Shown here in pieces: positions 1 to 7,023 of a stretch of 8,629 bases of DNA (its first letter is position 1; every line of letters begins with the position of its first letter). Origin of the DNA: a bacterium UBA3734 (GTDB lineage Bacteria > Bacteroidota > Bacteroidia > Bacteroidales > Bacteroidaceae). Made by a program: the position numbers and the translations under genes. The stretch covers positions 1,111-9,739 of the forward strand of contig DFHC01000028.1 in assembly GCA_002372575.1 (NCBI GenBank), given 5' to 3'. Under the pieces are notes generated by a model, which saw nothing but the letters and a program-made list of their open reading frames with translations, was not told the origin of the DNA and searched no databases.

Positions 1-1653
1 TCGGTGCTCACCTGCGAGTCGAAGAAGGGCGTGTGCATGAAGTGCTACGGTCGCAACCTCGCCACGCAGCGCATGGTGCAGAAGGGTGAGGCCGTCGGCG
101 TGATTGCAGCACAGGCCATCGGTGAGCCGGGAACACAGCTTACGTTGCGTACGTTCCACGCTGGTGGTGTGGCCGGTAACGCCGCTGCCAACGCTACAAT
201 CGTGGCCAAAAACGATGCCAAGCTCGAATTCGACGAGTTGCGCACGGTTCCCTACGTTGAAAAGACGGGCAGCGACGAGGTGAAATGTCAGATGGTGGTG
301 AGCCGTCTGGCCGAAGTCCGCTTCGTTGATCCGAATACGAAAATTGTACTTTCTACGATGAACGTTCCCTATGGTTCGTCGCTCTACAAAAAGCAGGGCG
401 ACATGGTCATGAAGGGCGAGCTGATTGCCCGCTGGGACCCGTTCAATGCCGTCATCGTGACGGAATATCCTGGTAAGCTCCGCTTCCACGACGTCATCGA
501 GGGTTCAACCTATAAGGCTGAGACCGACGAAACGACAGGTCTGACGGAGAAGATCATCACCGACCCGCACGACCACACGAAAATGCCTTCGTGCGACATT
601 GTCGATTCGAAGGGTGAGGTGCTTGGAACCTATAATTTCCCCGTAGGCGGCCACGTCGTGGTGGAAGACGGTGCGAAAATCGAGACCGGTCAGACGCTGG
701 TGAAGATTCCGCGTGCCGTGGGTGGCGCTGGCGATATCACGGGTGGTCTGCCCCGTGTCACGGAGCTGTTCGAGGCTCGCAACCCGTCGAATCCGGCCGT
801 GGTGAGCGAAATCGACGGCGAGGTCACGATGGGTAAGATTAAGCGCGGTAATCGCGAAATCATCGTCACCTCGAAGACGGGCGACCAGAAGAAATACCTC
901 GTGTCGCTCTCGAAGCAGATTCTGGTGCAGGAGCACGATGCCGTGCGCGCCGGAACGCCGCTTTCCGACGGTGTCATCACGCCGAGCGACATCCTCGCCA
1001 TCAAGGGCCCGACTGCCGTTCAGGAATACATCGTGAACGAGGTGCAGGACGTTTATCGTCTGCAAGGTGTGAAAATCAACGACAAGCACTTTGAAATCAT
1101 CGTGCGTCAGATGATGCGCAAGGTTCAAATCAGTGAGCCGGGCGACACCACGTTCCTTGAGCAGGAGCTCGTCGATAAGCTCGATTTCCTCGAGGAGAAC
1201 GACCGCATCTGGGGCAAGAAGGTGGTCACTGATGCCGGCGACTCCGAGAACATGAAGCCCGGACAGATTGTGACGGCTCGTCGTCTGCGCGAGGAAAATT
1301 CCAGCCTGAAACGCCGCGACTTGCGTCCCGTACAGGTGCGCGATGCCGTGCCCGCCACTTCGACGCAGATTCTGCAGGGAATTTCGCGTGCGGCATTGCA
1401 GACCAAGTCGTTCATGTCGGCCGCATCGTTCCAGGAGACCACCAAGGTGCTCAACGAGGCCGCCATCCGTGGCAAGGTCGATTATTTGGAAGGCATGAAG
1501 GAGAACGTCATCACGGGCCACCTGATTCCCGCCGGAACGGGTATGCGCCAGTGGGAGAAGGTCATTGTGGGTTCGCGCGAGGAGTACGACCGCATGCAGG
1601 CCAACAAGAAGAACGTAATCGACTTCGTGGAGACCGAGGAGGCGGCTGAATAA
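1..1653 (+). CDS. rpoC: DNA-directed RNA polymerase subunit beta', C-terminal part (5' end outside window)
   Basis: This is the C-terminal 550 residues of the beta' subunit of RNA polymerase, the catalytic subunit that forms much of the active-site cleft. The reading frame is open at the left edge, so the gene starts outside the window. Visible residues 5, 12 and 15 form the C-x6-C-x2-C part of the second zinc site (E. coli C888/C895/C898). The trigger loop follows at about residues 41-56 ([16 protein letters not shown]). Its arginine and histidine align with E. coli R933 and H936; the E. coli M932 position is Leu here. About 180 residues between the trigger-loop halves (57-240) resemble the SI3 insertion of E. 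coli beta', including a matching 'WDP' and 'TDE-TGL' pattern. The second half resumes with [16 protein letters not shown] at 245. The C-terminal region ([20 protein letters not shown]) is typical. The gene ends in TAA before a hairpin. Identification is certain; nothing looks broken. Confidence 0.98.
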   Translation, partial: SVLTCESKKGVCMKCYGRNLATQRMVQKGEAVGVIAAQAIGEPGTQLTLRTFHAGGVAGNAAANATIVAKNDAKLEFDELRTVPYVEKTGSDEVKCQMVVSRLAEVRFVDPNTKIVLSTMNVPYGSSLYKKQGDMVMKGELIARWDPFNAVIVTEYPGKLRFHDVIEGSTYKAETDETTGLTEKIITDPHDHTKMPSCDIVDSKGEVLGTYNFPVGGHVVVEDGAKIETGQTLVKIPRAVGGAGDITGGLPRVTELFEARNPSNPAVVSEIDGEVTMGKIKRGNREIIVTSKTGDQKKYLVSLSKQILVQEHDAVRAGTPLSDGVITPSDILAIKGPTAVQEYIVNEVQDVYRLQGVKINDKHFEIIVRQMMRKVQISEPGDTTFLEQELVDKLDFLEENDRIWGKKVVTDAGDSENMKPGQIVTARRLREENSSLKRRDLRPVQVRDAVPATSTQILQGISRAALQTKSFMSAASFQETTKVLNEAAIRGKVDYLEGMKENVITGHLIPAGTGMRQWEKVIVGSREEYDRMQANKKNVIDFVETEEAAE

Positions 1654-1682
1654 GCCCCTCCATACGATATAATCAGTGAATT

Positions 1683-1712
1683 TGCGGGCGGGACAAGGTG
1701 GTTTCGTCCGCA
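1683..1712 (+). terminator. Probable transcription terminator hairpin after rpoC
   Basis: A 12-bp stem pairs 1683-1694 (TGCGGGCGGGAC) with 1701-1712 (GTTTCGTCCGCA) around a 6-nt loop. Three of the pairs are G-U. The 3' flank is TTTCAT followed by A's, so the U-tract is weak. It lies 29 bases after the rpoC stop and just before the holB promoter, which fits the end of the rpoBC transcript. The weak tail makes this a probable rather than a sure terminator. Confidence 0.5.
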
Positions 1713-1728
1713 TTTCATAAAAAAATCG

Positions 1729-1736
1729 TAAATTTG
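1729..1736 (+). promoter_or_regulatory. Probable Bacteroidota -7 promoter element for holB
   Basis: TAAATTTG matches the Bacteroidota -7 consensus TAnnTTTG exactly. No proper TTTG lies at the -33 distance; the closest is TTTC at 1702-1705, inside the right arm of the rpoC hairpin and 23 bases upstream. The start of transcription would fall around 1741-1743, giving a leader of only a few bases before the ATG at 1747, so the holB message may be nearly leaderless. Confidence 0.5.
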
Positions 1737-1746
1737 CACTCGAAAG

Positions 1747-2892
1747 ATGAAGTTTGAGGAGGTAATAGGACAAGAAGACGTGAAGGAGCGGTTGCTCCAG
1801 ATGGTACGCCAAGACCGCGTGCCCCACGCCCTGCTGCTGTGTGGACCGGCGGGAAGCGGAAAACTTGCGCTCGCCACGGCTTTCGCGTGTCATCTCATCG
1901 TGGAGAGCACGCGCCGTCCCTCGCTGATGGGCTTGGAAGCCGACCCGCAGGCCGAGGCCATGCTGGCGAAGTTGGAGCATCCCGACCTGCATTTCACCTA
2001 TCCTACAATCAAACCTGCCTCAACGAGCTCCGACTATCAGCCCGTGAGTGCCGACTACGTGCGGCAGTGGCGCGAAATGTTCGTGCAGAACCCCTATCCG
2101 TCGATGGACCAGTGGATGGCGGCGATGGATGCGGCCAACCAACAGGCGATTATCACGGCTGCCGAGAGCGACGAGCTGGGACGGAAACTCAGCCTGAAAT
2201 CGAGCCAAGGAGGCTACAAGGTGAGTATCATCTGGCAGCCCGAGCGCATGAATGCCGCAAGTGCCAATAAACTACTGAAACTGCTCGAGGAACCGCCTCA
2301 ACAAACGGTGTTTATCATGGTGAGCGAAGAGCCGGAGCGGCTGCTGGAGACCATTCGTAGTCGCACGCAGCGTATCAACGTGAAGCGCATCTCAACGCAG
2401 GCCATTGAGCAGGCGCTTGTGGAGCGCAGGGCTATCGGACAAGACGATGCCCACCGCATTGCCCGTCTGGCAAATGGCAGTTGGCCGCGTGCGCTCGAGG
2501 CCCTCGATTCTGACAGCGAAAACAGCCAGTTTCTCGAAATGTTCATGTTGCTGATGCGCTACGCATACAAGCAGGATCTCGTGGAACTGAAGTTGTGGAG
2601 TGAAGACGTGGCAGCCTTCGGACGCGAGAAGCAGAAGCGGATGCTGGCGTATTTTCTGCAACAGGTGCGCGAAAACTTCATTTATAACTTCCACGAGGCC
2701 GAATTGAACTATCAGACGCGCGACGAGGAGGATTTTTCTCGAAATTTCGCTCGTTTTATCAATGAGGCTAACGTGGTGGAAATCAGTGAATTGTATCAGC
2801 GAGCACTGCGTGATATCGGACAGAACGCCAATGGGAAAGTTGTGTTCTTTGAACTTGCGTTGCAGACGGTGATACTGATAAAAAAGAAGTAG
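1747..2892 (+). CDS. holB: DNA polymerase III subunit delta' (HolB-like clamp-loader ATPase fold)
   Basis: A 381-residue AAA+ protein of the clamp-loader delta'/DnaX type, which helps load the sliding clamp on DNA at the replication fork. The start at 1747 gives the typical opening (KFEEVIGQEDVKERLLQMV...HALLLCG). The Walker A motif GPAGSGK is intact at 33-39. The region YKVSIIWQPERMNAASANKL at 157-176 followed by LLKLLEEPP is the Walker B/sensor area. S205-R206-T207 replaces the family SRC motif that carries the arginine finger. The tail from about 215 is alpha-helical, as in the lid and collar domains. Family members normally carry a four-cysteine zinc module after Walker A. Here the matching stretch (about 50-77) has no cysteines, only C48 just before it. 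The frame stays open and the flanking HPDLHF motif is kept, so this looks like loss of the site and not a frameshift. Other DnaX-type clamp-loader subunits are less likely because of length and the Bacteroidota-like sequence. No neighbour shares its function. Confidence 0.9.
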   Translation: MKFEEVIGQEDVKERLLQMVRQDRVPHALLLCGPAGSGKLALATAFACHLIVESTRRPSLMGLEADPQAEAMLAKLEHPDLHFTYPTIKPASTSSDYQPVSADYVRQWREMFVQNPYPSMDQWMAAMDAANQQAIITAAESDELGRKLSLKSSQGGYKVSIIWQPERMNAASANKLLKLLEEPPQQTVFIMVSEEPERLLETIRSRTQRINVKRISTQAIEQALVERRAIGQDDAHRIARLANGSWPRALEALDSDSENSQFLEMFMLLMRYAYKQDLVELKLWSEDVAAFGREKQKRMLAYFLQQVRENFIYNFHEAELNYQTRDEEDFSRNFARFINEANVVEISELYQRALRDIGQNANGKVVFFELALQTVILIKKK

Positions 2893-2900
2893 CCTCCCCC

Positions 2901-2924
2901 GGCCCCTCCGAAGGGAGGAGGGCC
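2901..2924. repeat. GC-rich intergenic hairpin between holB and ricT
   Basis: GGCCC at 2901-2905 pairs with GGGCC at 2920-2924, and CTCC at 2906-2909 pairs with GGAG at 2914-2917. The stem is 5+4 bp with a 2-nt bulge and a 4-nt loop. A further pyrimidine run (CCTCCCCC, 2893-2900) precedes it and could pair instead with the same GGAGG. It lies 8 bases after the holB stop. There is no U-tract, so it is not a standard terminator. It resembles pyrimidine/purine hairpins that I recall as scattered between genes in Prevotella-type genomes; that similarity is from memory. Confidence 0.55.
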
Positions 2925-2932
2925 ATAAAAAT

Positions 2933-2996
2933 TGAAATTGTCAAATCGTCAAATTGTCAAATCGTCAAATTGTCAAATCGTCAAATTGTCAAATAG
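2933..2996 (+). repeat. 8-bp tandem repeat in the ricT leader
   Basis: Eight head-to-tail 8-bp units lie here. The first is TGAAATTG, then TCAAATCG and TCAAATTG alternate three times, and the last is TCAAATAG. The true period is therefore 16 bp. The array ends 4 bases before the ricT ATG at 3001 and fills nearly the whole 5' leader, where no Shine-Dalgarno sequence is seen. It is far too short and regular to be a CRISPR array. Possible effects on translation start or mRNA structure are inference. Confidence 0.9.
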
Positions 2997-3000
2997 AACT

Positions 3001-4161
3001 ATGGACTTTAAAAATATGAAATTCCAGCTCGTGCGCGGATGTGACCGAGGCCTTTGTGCAAGGGGATGCGGCAGGCAGGACAAGCAGCTGAACAGCTACG
3101 ACTGGCTGGCGGATGTGCCTGGAAATGCTGAATCGACCGACCTCGTGGAGGTGCAGTTCAAGAACACGCGCAAGGGATATTTCCACAATGTGAACAACCT
3201 CGACCTGAAGAAGGGCGACATCGTGGCCGTGGAAGCCAATCCCGGACATGATATCGGCGTGGTGACGCTGACGGGCCGCCTGGTGACGTTGCAATTGAAG
3301 AAAGTCCACATCAAGTCGCCCGACGAAATCCGCCGCATCTATCGTTTGGCCAAGCCCATCGACATGGAGAAATACCGCGAGGCCAAGGCCCGCGAACACG
3401 AAACCATGATTCGTAGCCGACAGATTGCCAAAGGGTTGGGTCTGGACATGAAAATTGGCGACGTGGAGTATCAAGGCGACGGCCAGAAGGCTATTTTCTA
3501 CTATATCGCCGACGAACGTGTCGATTTCCGCCAACTCATCAAGGATTTGGCCGCTGCATTCCACGTGCGTATCGAAATGAAGCAGATTGGAGCGCGTCAG
3601 GAAGCTGGACGCATCGGCGGAACGGGTCCCTGCGGAAGAGAATTGTGTTGCGCCACGTGGATGAAGAATTTTGTGAGCGTGGGAACGAATGCCGCCCGCT
3701 ATCAAGACATCTCGCTCAATCCGCAGAAGCTCGCGGGCATGTGTGCCAAGCTGAAATGTTGCCTGAACTATGAGGTGGACAGCTACGTGGAGGCTTCGCG
3801 CCGTTTCCCGCCCCGCAACATCGTGCTGCAGACCATGGATTCAGACTATTTCTTCTTCAAGTCAGATATTTTGGCAGGACTGGTCACTTACTCGACCGAC
3901 AAGAATTCCGCCGCCAACTTGGAAACCATCACGGCAAGCCGCGCACGCGAAGTGGTCGAAATGAACAAACGGGGTGAAAAGCCTCTTTCGCTCAGCGACG
4001 ACAACGTGCAAAACGCCACTAAGCCCTCGGTAGATTTGCTGGCTGGAGCCGATGTCAGCCGTTTCGACAAGGCGAAGAAAAAGAAAAATAAGCCGCGCGG
4101 TCAGCGCAGAACTGACGCTGAAAACAGAAAGCGCGACACCGACAAGAAGCCGAAGGAATGA
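3001..4161 (+). CDS. ricT: RicT/YaaT-like PSP1 domain protein
   Basis: A 386-residue protein of the PSP1 family, related to Bacillus RicT (YaaT). In Bacillus, RicT forms an Fe-S complex with RicA and RicF and affects RNase Y-dependent mRNA processing; whether that holds in Bacteroidota is not known to me. The PSP1 core spans about residues 50-290 and carries cysteines C211, C216 and C217 (CGRELCC) and C248, C253 and C254 (CAKLKCC), candidates for cluster binding. An extra N-terminal group, C14-x4-C19-x3-C23, precedes the core. The last 35 or so residues form a very basic tail (KAKKKKNKPRGQRR), suggesting nucleic-acid or ribosome contact. ATG at 3001 is chosen. The frame stays open upstream through the tandem repeat, but the only possible earlier start there is TTG at 2932, and family members begin near MDFK. 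I see no separate promoter, so it may be read from holB. Its stop overlaps the gldH start (ATGA). Confidence 0.92.
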   Translation: MDFKNMKFQLVRGCDRGLCARGCGRQDKQLNSYDWLADVPGNAESTDLVEVQFKNTRKGYFHNVNNLDLKKGDIVAVEANPGHDIGVVTLTGRLVTLQLKKVHIKSPDEIRRIYRLAKPIDMEKYREAKAREHETMIRSRQIAKGLGLDMKIGDVEYQGDGQKAIFYYIADERVDFRQLIKDLAAAFHVRIEMKQIGARQEAGRIGGTGPCGRELCCATWMKNFVSVGTNAARYQDISLNPQKLAGMCAKLKCCLNYEVDSYVEASRRFPPRNIVLQTMDSDYFFFKSDILAGLVTYSTDKNSAANLETITASRAREVVEMNKRGEKPLSLSDDNVQNATKPSVDLLAGADVSRFDKAKKKKNKPRGQRRTDAENRKRDTDKKPKE

Positions 4162-4640
4162 GGCGCAGACGCTTGAAAATACTGGAATTGCTTTCTGCCG
4201 TGTTGCTCTCGGCATGGATGGTGACGTCATGCGTCGGTAATCATGTTTACGACCAGTATCAGCAGGTTCTCTCGGGAGAGTGGGATAGGGAAGAAGTGTT
4301 TTCATTTTCCATCCCACCCGTTTCGTCAGACGGGCTCTACGACCTGATGCTTGGTCTGCGCACCACGCGCGACTATCCATTCATGAGCCTGACGCTGACC
4401 GTGGAAGCCGAGGTGGTGGGCAAGAAGAAAACGAATTACAGGCTCTCGTGTCCGCTTGTCAATCAGCGCGGACAGGCACAGGGGCAGGGCCTTAGCCTTT
4501 ATCAGTATGATTTCAGCGTGGCGCAGATTCGCCTTCAGGCTGGTGATTCTGTACACATCAACATGCACCACGACATGAAGCGAGAGTCGCTCCCCGGCAT
4601 CAGCGACTTGGGCATCAGCCTGCTGCGCAAAAGCCTTTAG
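4158..4640 (+). CDS. gldH: GldH-family lipoprotein
   Basis: A 160-residue lipoprotein related to GldH, named for gliding motility in Flavobacterium but present in many non-gliding Bacteroidota, where its job is unclear. An arginine-rich N-terminus and hydrophobic segment (about 11-22) end in the lipobox V-T-S-C, so C25 is the likely lipidated residue. The mature part starts CVGNHVYDQYQ and has the family patterns YDLMLGLRTTRDYP and the C-terminal LPGISDLGISL. There is no acidic run after the cysteine of the kind that marks surface export, so a periplasm-facing lipoprotein is more likely. One D-S-V triplet (GDSVHI) fits the Bacteroidota O-glycosylation pattern. The start overlaps the ricT stop by 4 bp (ATGA), and AAGGA lies only one base before the ATG, too close for a normal Shine-Dalgarno site, so translation is probably coupled. 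Its stop overlaps the stop of the convergent feoB gene. Gliding cannot be inferred from this gene alone. Confidence 0.85.
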   Translation: MRRRRLKILELLSAVLLSAWMVTSCVGNHVYDQYQQVLSGEWDREEVFSFSIPPVSSDGLYDLMLGLRTTRDYPFMSLTLTVEAEVVGKKKTNYRLSCPLVNQRGQAQGQGLSLYQYDFSVAQIRLQAGDSVHINMHHDMKRESLPGISDLGISLLRKSL

Positions 4641-6973
4641 AAGAGTTGCCCGACTTGGTGCACCGCCGCCGACACAATCCAGGCTATGCAAGTCGTATAA
4701 ACCGCCGCAAACACGGCCCAACGCCACGACCCCGTCTCGTTTTTGATGGCAACAATCGTTGCCAGACACGGGAAATAAAGCAGCACGAACAACAGATAGC
4801 AATAGGCCGAGAGTGTCGTGATGCCGTCGAGGCCGCCGAGCACGCCGATGGTCGAGGCCACGATTTCCTTCGCGCCGACACCCGCGATGAGGCTCACATC
4901 GAGTTGCCACGTGAAGCCTTGCAGGGCGAAAATCGGCTCCACGGCATGCCCCATCGCGCCGATGAAGCTGTCTTCAATCGAGGGTGCCACGCCCATTGTG
5001 CCGAAATAGCCGAGCGCCCATACGATGACCGAGGCCACGAGAATGATTCCACCCATTTTTTTCAGATATTCCTTGCCCTTTTCCCACGTGTGGCGGCCAA
5101 TCGCCTTTGCCGTGGGCATACGGTAGGGCGGCAGTTCCATCACAAACGGCGTGTCTTCGCCCTTGATGACGAACTGCGAGAAAATCCTGCTCACAATCAC
5201 GGCCATGAGGATGCCGACGGCGTAGAGCGAAATCATCACCAGCGAGCGATATTCGAGGGCGAAAAACGTGCCCGTCATCATAATGTAGATGGGCAGTCGC
5301 GCCGAACACGACATGAAGGGCAGAATCAGCATCGTAATCAGCCGCGAGCGACGACTTTCGATGGTGCGCGTGGCCATCACGGCAGGCACGTTGCAGCCGA
5401 AGCCCATGATGAGCGGGATGAACGATTTTCCGTGCAGTCCCATGCGGTGCATCACCTTGTCCATGATGAAGGCGGCGCGTGCCATGTAGCCCGAGTCTTC
5501 CATGAGCGAAATGAAGAAATAGAGGATGAGAATCTGCGGCAGGAACACGATGACCGAGCCCACGCCGCCGATGACGCCATCGACGAGCAGATCGCGCACG
5601 GGACCTTCGGGCAGCGTTGTTCCAATGACGTTTCCGAGCCATTCCACGCCCATTTCAATCCAGTCCATCGGATATTGCCCAAGCACGAAAGTGACGTGGA
5701 ACATGAGGAAGAACAGGGCGAAGAAAATGGGGAAACCGAGCCAGCGGTTCGAGAGCATACGGTCGAGAATGCGCGTGGTGCGATAGGTGTCGGCCTTCGT
5801 GCCCGGATGGAATTGGGCCTCGGTGAGTGCGCCGTTGATAAAACCGTATTTCGCGTCCATGATAGCCGTTTCAGCATCGACGCTGGTTTCTTCGAGCACG
5901 CGCGCGGCAGCGTGGTCGCGGGCGGCAAGGAGTTTTTTGCGGTCGTCGGAGCGATTTTCATCGCTGAGATGCTGGCTCACGTATTGCAGCGCGTGGGTGT
6001 CGTTTTCGAGTAGTTTGATGGCGAGATAGCGTGTGGAATAGCGCAGTCGGATGTGTTCGTCGGCCTTCAGAAAGTCCTGAATATGGCGGATGCCGTCTTC
6101 GATTTCGTGGCCATAGTTGATGTGCAGGTGTCGCGACTCGTGGTTTGTGCCTTCATACACCTGAATGACAGCGCGGAAAAGCTCCTTCACGCCCGTTCCG
6201 TTCTTGAACGACGTCGGAACGATGGGCATTCCGAGCAGCGTGCTCAGCGTTGGCAGGTTGAGCGTGTCGCCGCGTCGTTCAAATTCGTCGTACATGTTCA
6301 GTGCGCCCACCATTGGGATGTCCATATCCACGAGTTGCGTGGTCAGGTAGAGGTTGCGCTCCAGATTCGACGCGTCGATGACGTTGATGACCACGTCGGG
6401 CATTTTTTCCGTGAGGTGGTCGCGCACGAAGAGTTCCTCGGGCGAGTAGCACGAGAGCGAATAGGTTCCGGGCAGGTCGGTCAGCTTGAAGTCGTAGCCG
6501 TAGAACGAGGCGCGGGCCTCCGTCGCCCCCACCGTCACGCCCGAATAGTTGCCCACGCGGGCGTGGGCTCCGCTGGCGTAGTTGAAGAGCGAGGTCTTGC
6601 CGCAATTCGGGTTGCCCACCAGTGCCACGTTGATGACGCGCCGCTGTCGTAGCGCTCCGTGTTGCAGATAGTCGTTCTGGTGGTCGGCACGTTCCACGAA
6701 AACCCCATTCCCGAGCCCTTTTCCAGCCGCTTCGAGCTGTGAAAACTCCTCGTCGGTAATCACCTCAATCAGTTCGGCCTCCTGCCGCCGCAGCGACACT
6801 TCGTAGCCCATCACGCGGTATTTCACGGGGTCTTGCAGCGGTGCGTTCAGCAGCACTTCAACCGTCTGTTCGCGCACAAAGCCCATCTCCATGATGCGCT
6901 TGCGGAAACCGCCGTGTCCCGTCACCTTCACGATGACGGCCTTTTCGCCCGTTTTCAGTTCTGATAGTTTCAC
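4637..6973 (-). CDS. feoB: Ferrous iron transporter with fused FeoA and FeoB domains
   Basis: A 778-residue inner-membrane Fe(II) uptake protein. Residues 1-72 form an SH3-like FeoA domain (opening KLSELKTGEKAVI), joined by a linker of about 40 residues to the FeoB GTPase. The G motifs are all present: G1 GNPNCGKTS (120-128), G2 T147, G3 DLPG (166-169), G4 NMYD (226-229) and G5 around SFKNG (255-259). A helical guanine-dissociation-inhibitor-like region covers about 270-400. The membrane part from about 411 has roughly eight or nine hydrophobic segments and two gate motifs with conserved cysteines: GCNVPA (C527) and PFMSCSARLP (C556). A further cysteine is C736. Length fits Bacteroidota FeoAB fusions. 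The start is GTG: an in-frame TGA lies two codons upstream and no ATG precedes the FeoA domain. A -7 element lies at 7003-7010. No FeoC gene is seen. It is alone on its strand and its 3' end overlaps gldH. Confidence 0.97.
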   Translation of the reverse strand: MKLSELKTGEKAVIVKVTGHGGFRKRIMEMGFVREQTVEVLLNAPLQDPVKYRVMGYEVSLRRQEAELIEVITDEEFSQLEAAGKGLGNGVFVERADHQNDYLQHGALRQRRVINVALVGNPNCGKTSLFNYASGAHARVGNYSGVTVGATEARASFYGYDFKLTDLPGTYSLSCYSPEELFVRDHLTEKMPDVVINVIDASNLERNLYLTTQLVDMDIPMVGALNMYDEFERRGDTLNLPTLSTLLGMPIVPTSFKNGTGVKELFRAVIQVYEGTNHESRHLHINYGHEIEDGIRHIQDFLKADEHIRLRYSTRYLAIKLLENDTHALQYVSQHLSDENRSDDRKKLLAARDHAAARVLEETSVDAETAIMDAKYGFINGALTEAQFHPGTKADTYRTTRILDRMLSNRWLGFPIFFALFFLMFHVTFVLGQYPMDWIEMGVEWLGNVIGTTLPEGPVRDLLVDGVIGGVGSVIVFLPQILILYFFISLMEDSGYMARAAFIMDKVMHRMGLHGKSFIPLIMGFGCNVPAVMATRTIESRRSRLITMLILPFMSCSARLPIYIMMTGTFFALEYRSLVMISLYAVGILMAVIVSRIFSQFVIKGEDTPFVMELPPYRMPTAKAIGRHTWEKGKEYLKKMGGIILVASVIVWALGYFGTMGVAPSIEDSFIGAMGHAVEPIFALQGFTWQLDVSLIAGVGAKEIVASTIGVLGGLDGITTLSAYCYLLFVLLYFPCLATIVAIKNETGSWRWAVFAAVYTTCIAWIVSAAVHQVGQLF

Positions 6974-6980
6974 GATTCAA

Positions 6981-7001
6981 TGATAGTTGACAGTTGAGAG
7001 T
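6981..7001 (-). repeat. 7-bp tandem repeat in the feoB leader
   Basis: Three 7-bp units, TGATAGT, TGACAGT and TGAGAGT on the + strand, lie 7 bases upstream of the feoB GTG codon. On the feoB strand they read as repeated (A)TCA-ACT. A further TGATAGTT copy sits at 6962-6969 inside feoB codons 2-4, matching 6981-6988 base for base, so an 8-bp direct repeat brackets the start codon. It resembles the ricT leader repeat in having short TCAA-containing units directly before a start codon. Confidence 0.7.
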
Positions 7002-7002
7002 G

Positions 7003-7010
7003 CAAAAATA
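7003..7010 (-). promoter_or_regulatory. Probable Bacteroidota -7 promoter element for feoB
   Basis: On the minus strand the bases read TATTTTTG, an exact match to TAnnTTTG. Transcription would start around 6996-6999, giving a leader of about 25 bases to the GTG. No TTTG is seen at the expected -33 distance; a run of nine T's (7014-7022 on +) fills most of the spacer. I could not find a clear Fur box; ATGATA at 6980-6985 is only a partial match. Confidence 0.55.
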
Positions 7011-7023
7011 CTATTTTTTTTTG

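Noticed and set aside
505..1992. Long open frame on the minus strand opposite rpoC and the start of holB
   Set aside because: It is antisense to certain genes, is rich in His, Arg and Leu in low-complexity patterns, and has no recognisable domain. Such frames arise from the codon bias of GC-leaning genes.
1839..2270. Second frame inside holB as a sign of a frameshift near the missing zinc cysteines
   Set aside because: The holB frame is uninterrupted, and the sequence on both sides of the changed region is normal family sequence in the same frame; the other frame shows no cysteine module.
2933..2996. CRISPR array
   Set aside because: The units are 8 bp with no spacers, and there are no cas genes nearby.
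2932..3000. N-terminal extension of RicT through the tandem repeat, starting at TTG
   Set aside because: The frame is open only because the repeat has no stop in it. There is no ATG, the peptide is repetitive, and homologues begin near the ATG at 3001.
4646..6013. Long open frame on the plus strand opposite feoB
   Set aside because: FeoB is certain on the other strand through its G motifs and gates. The plus-strand translation is His/Arg/Glu-rich with no family features, a mirror of FeoB codon use.
6980..6998. Fur box between the feoB promoter and start codon
   Set aside because: Only ATGATA fits the Fur consensus; the other half-site is absent, and the stretch is better explained by the 7-bp tandem units.
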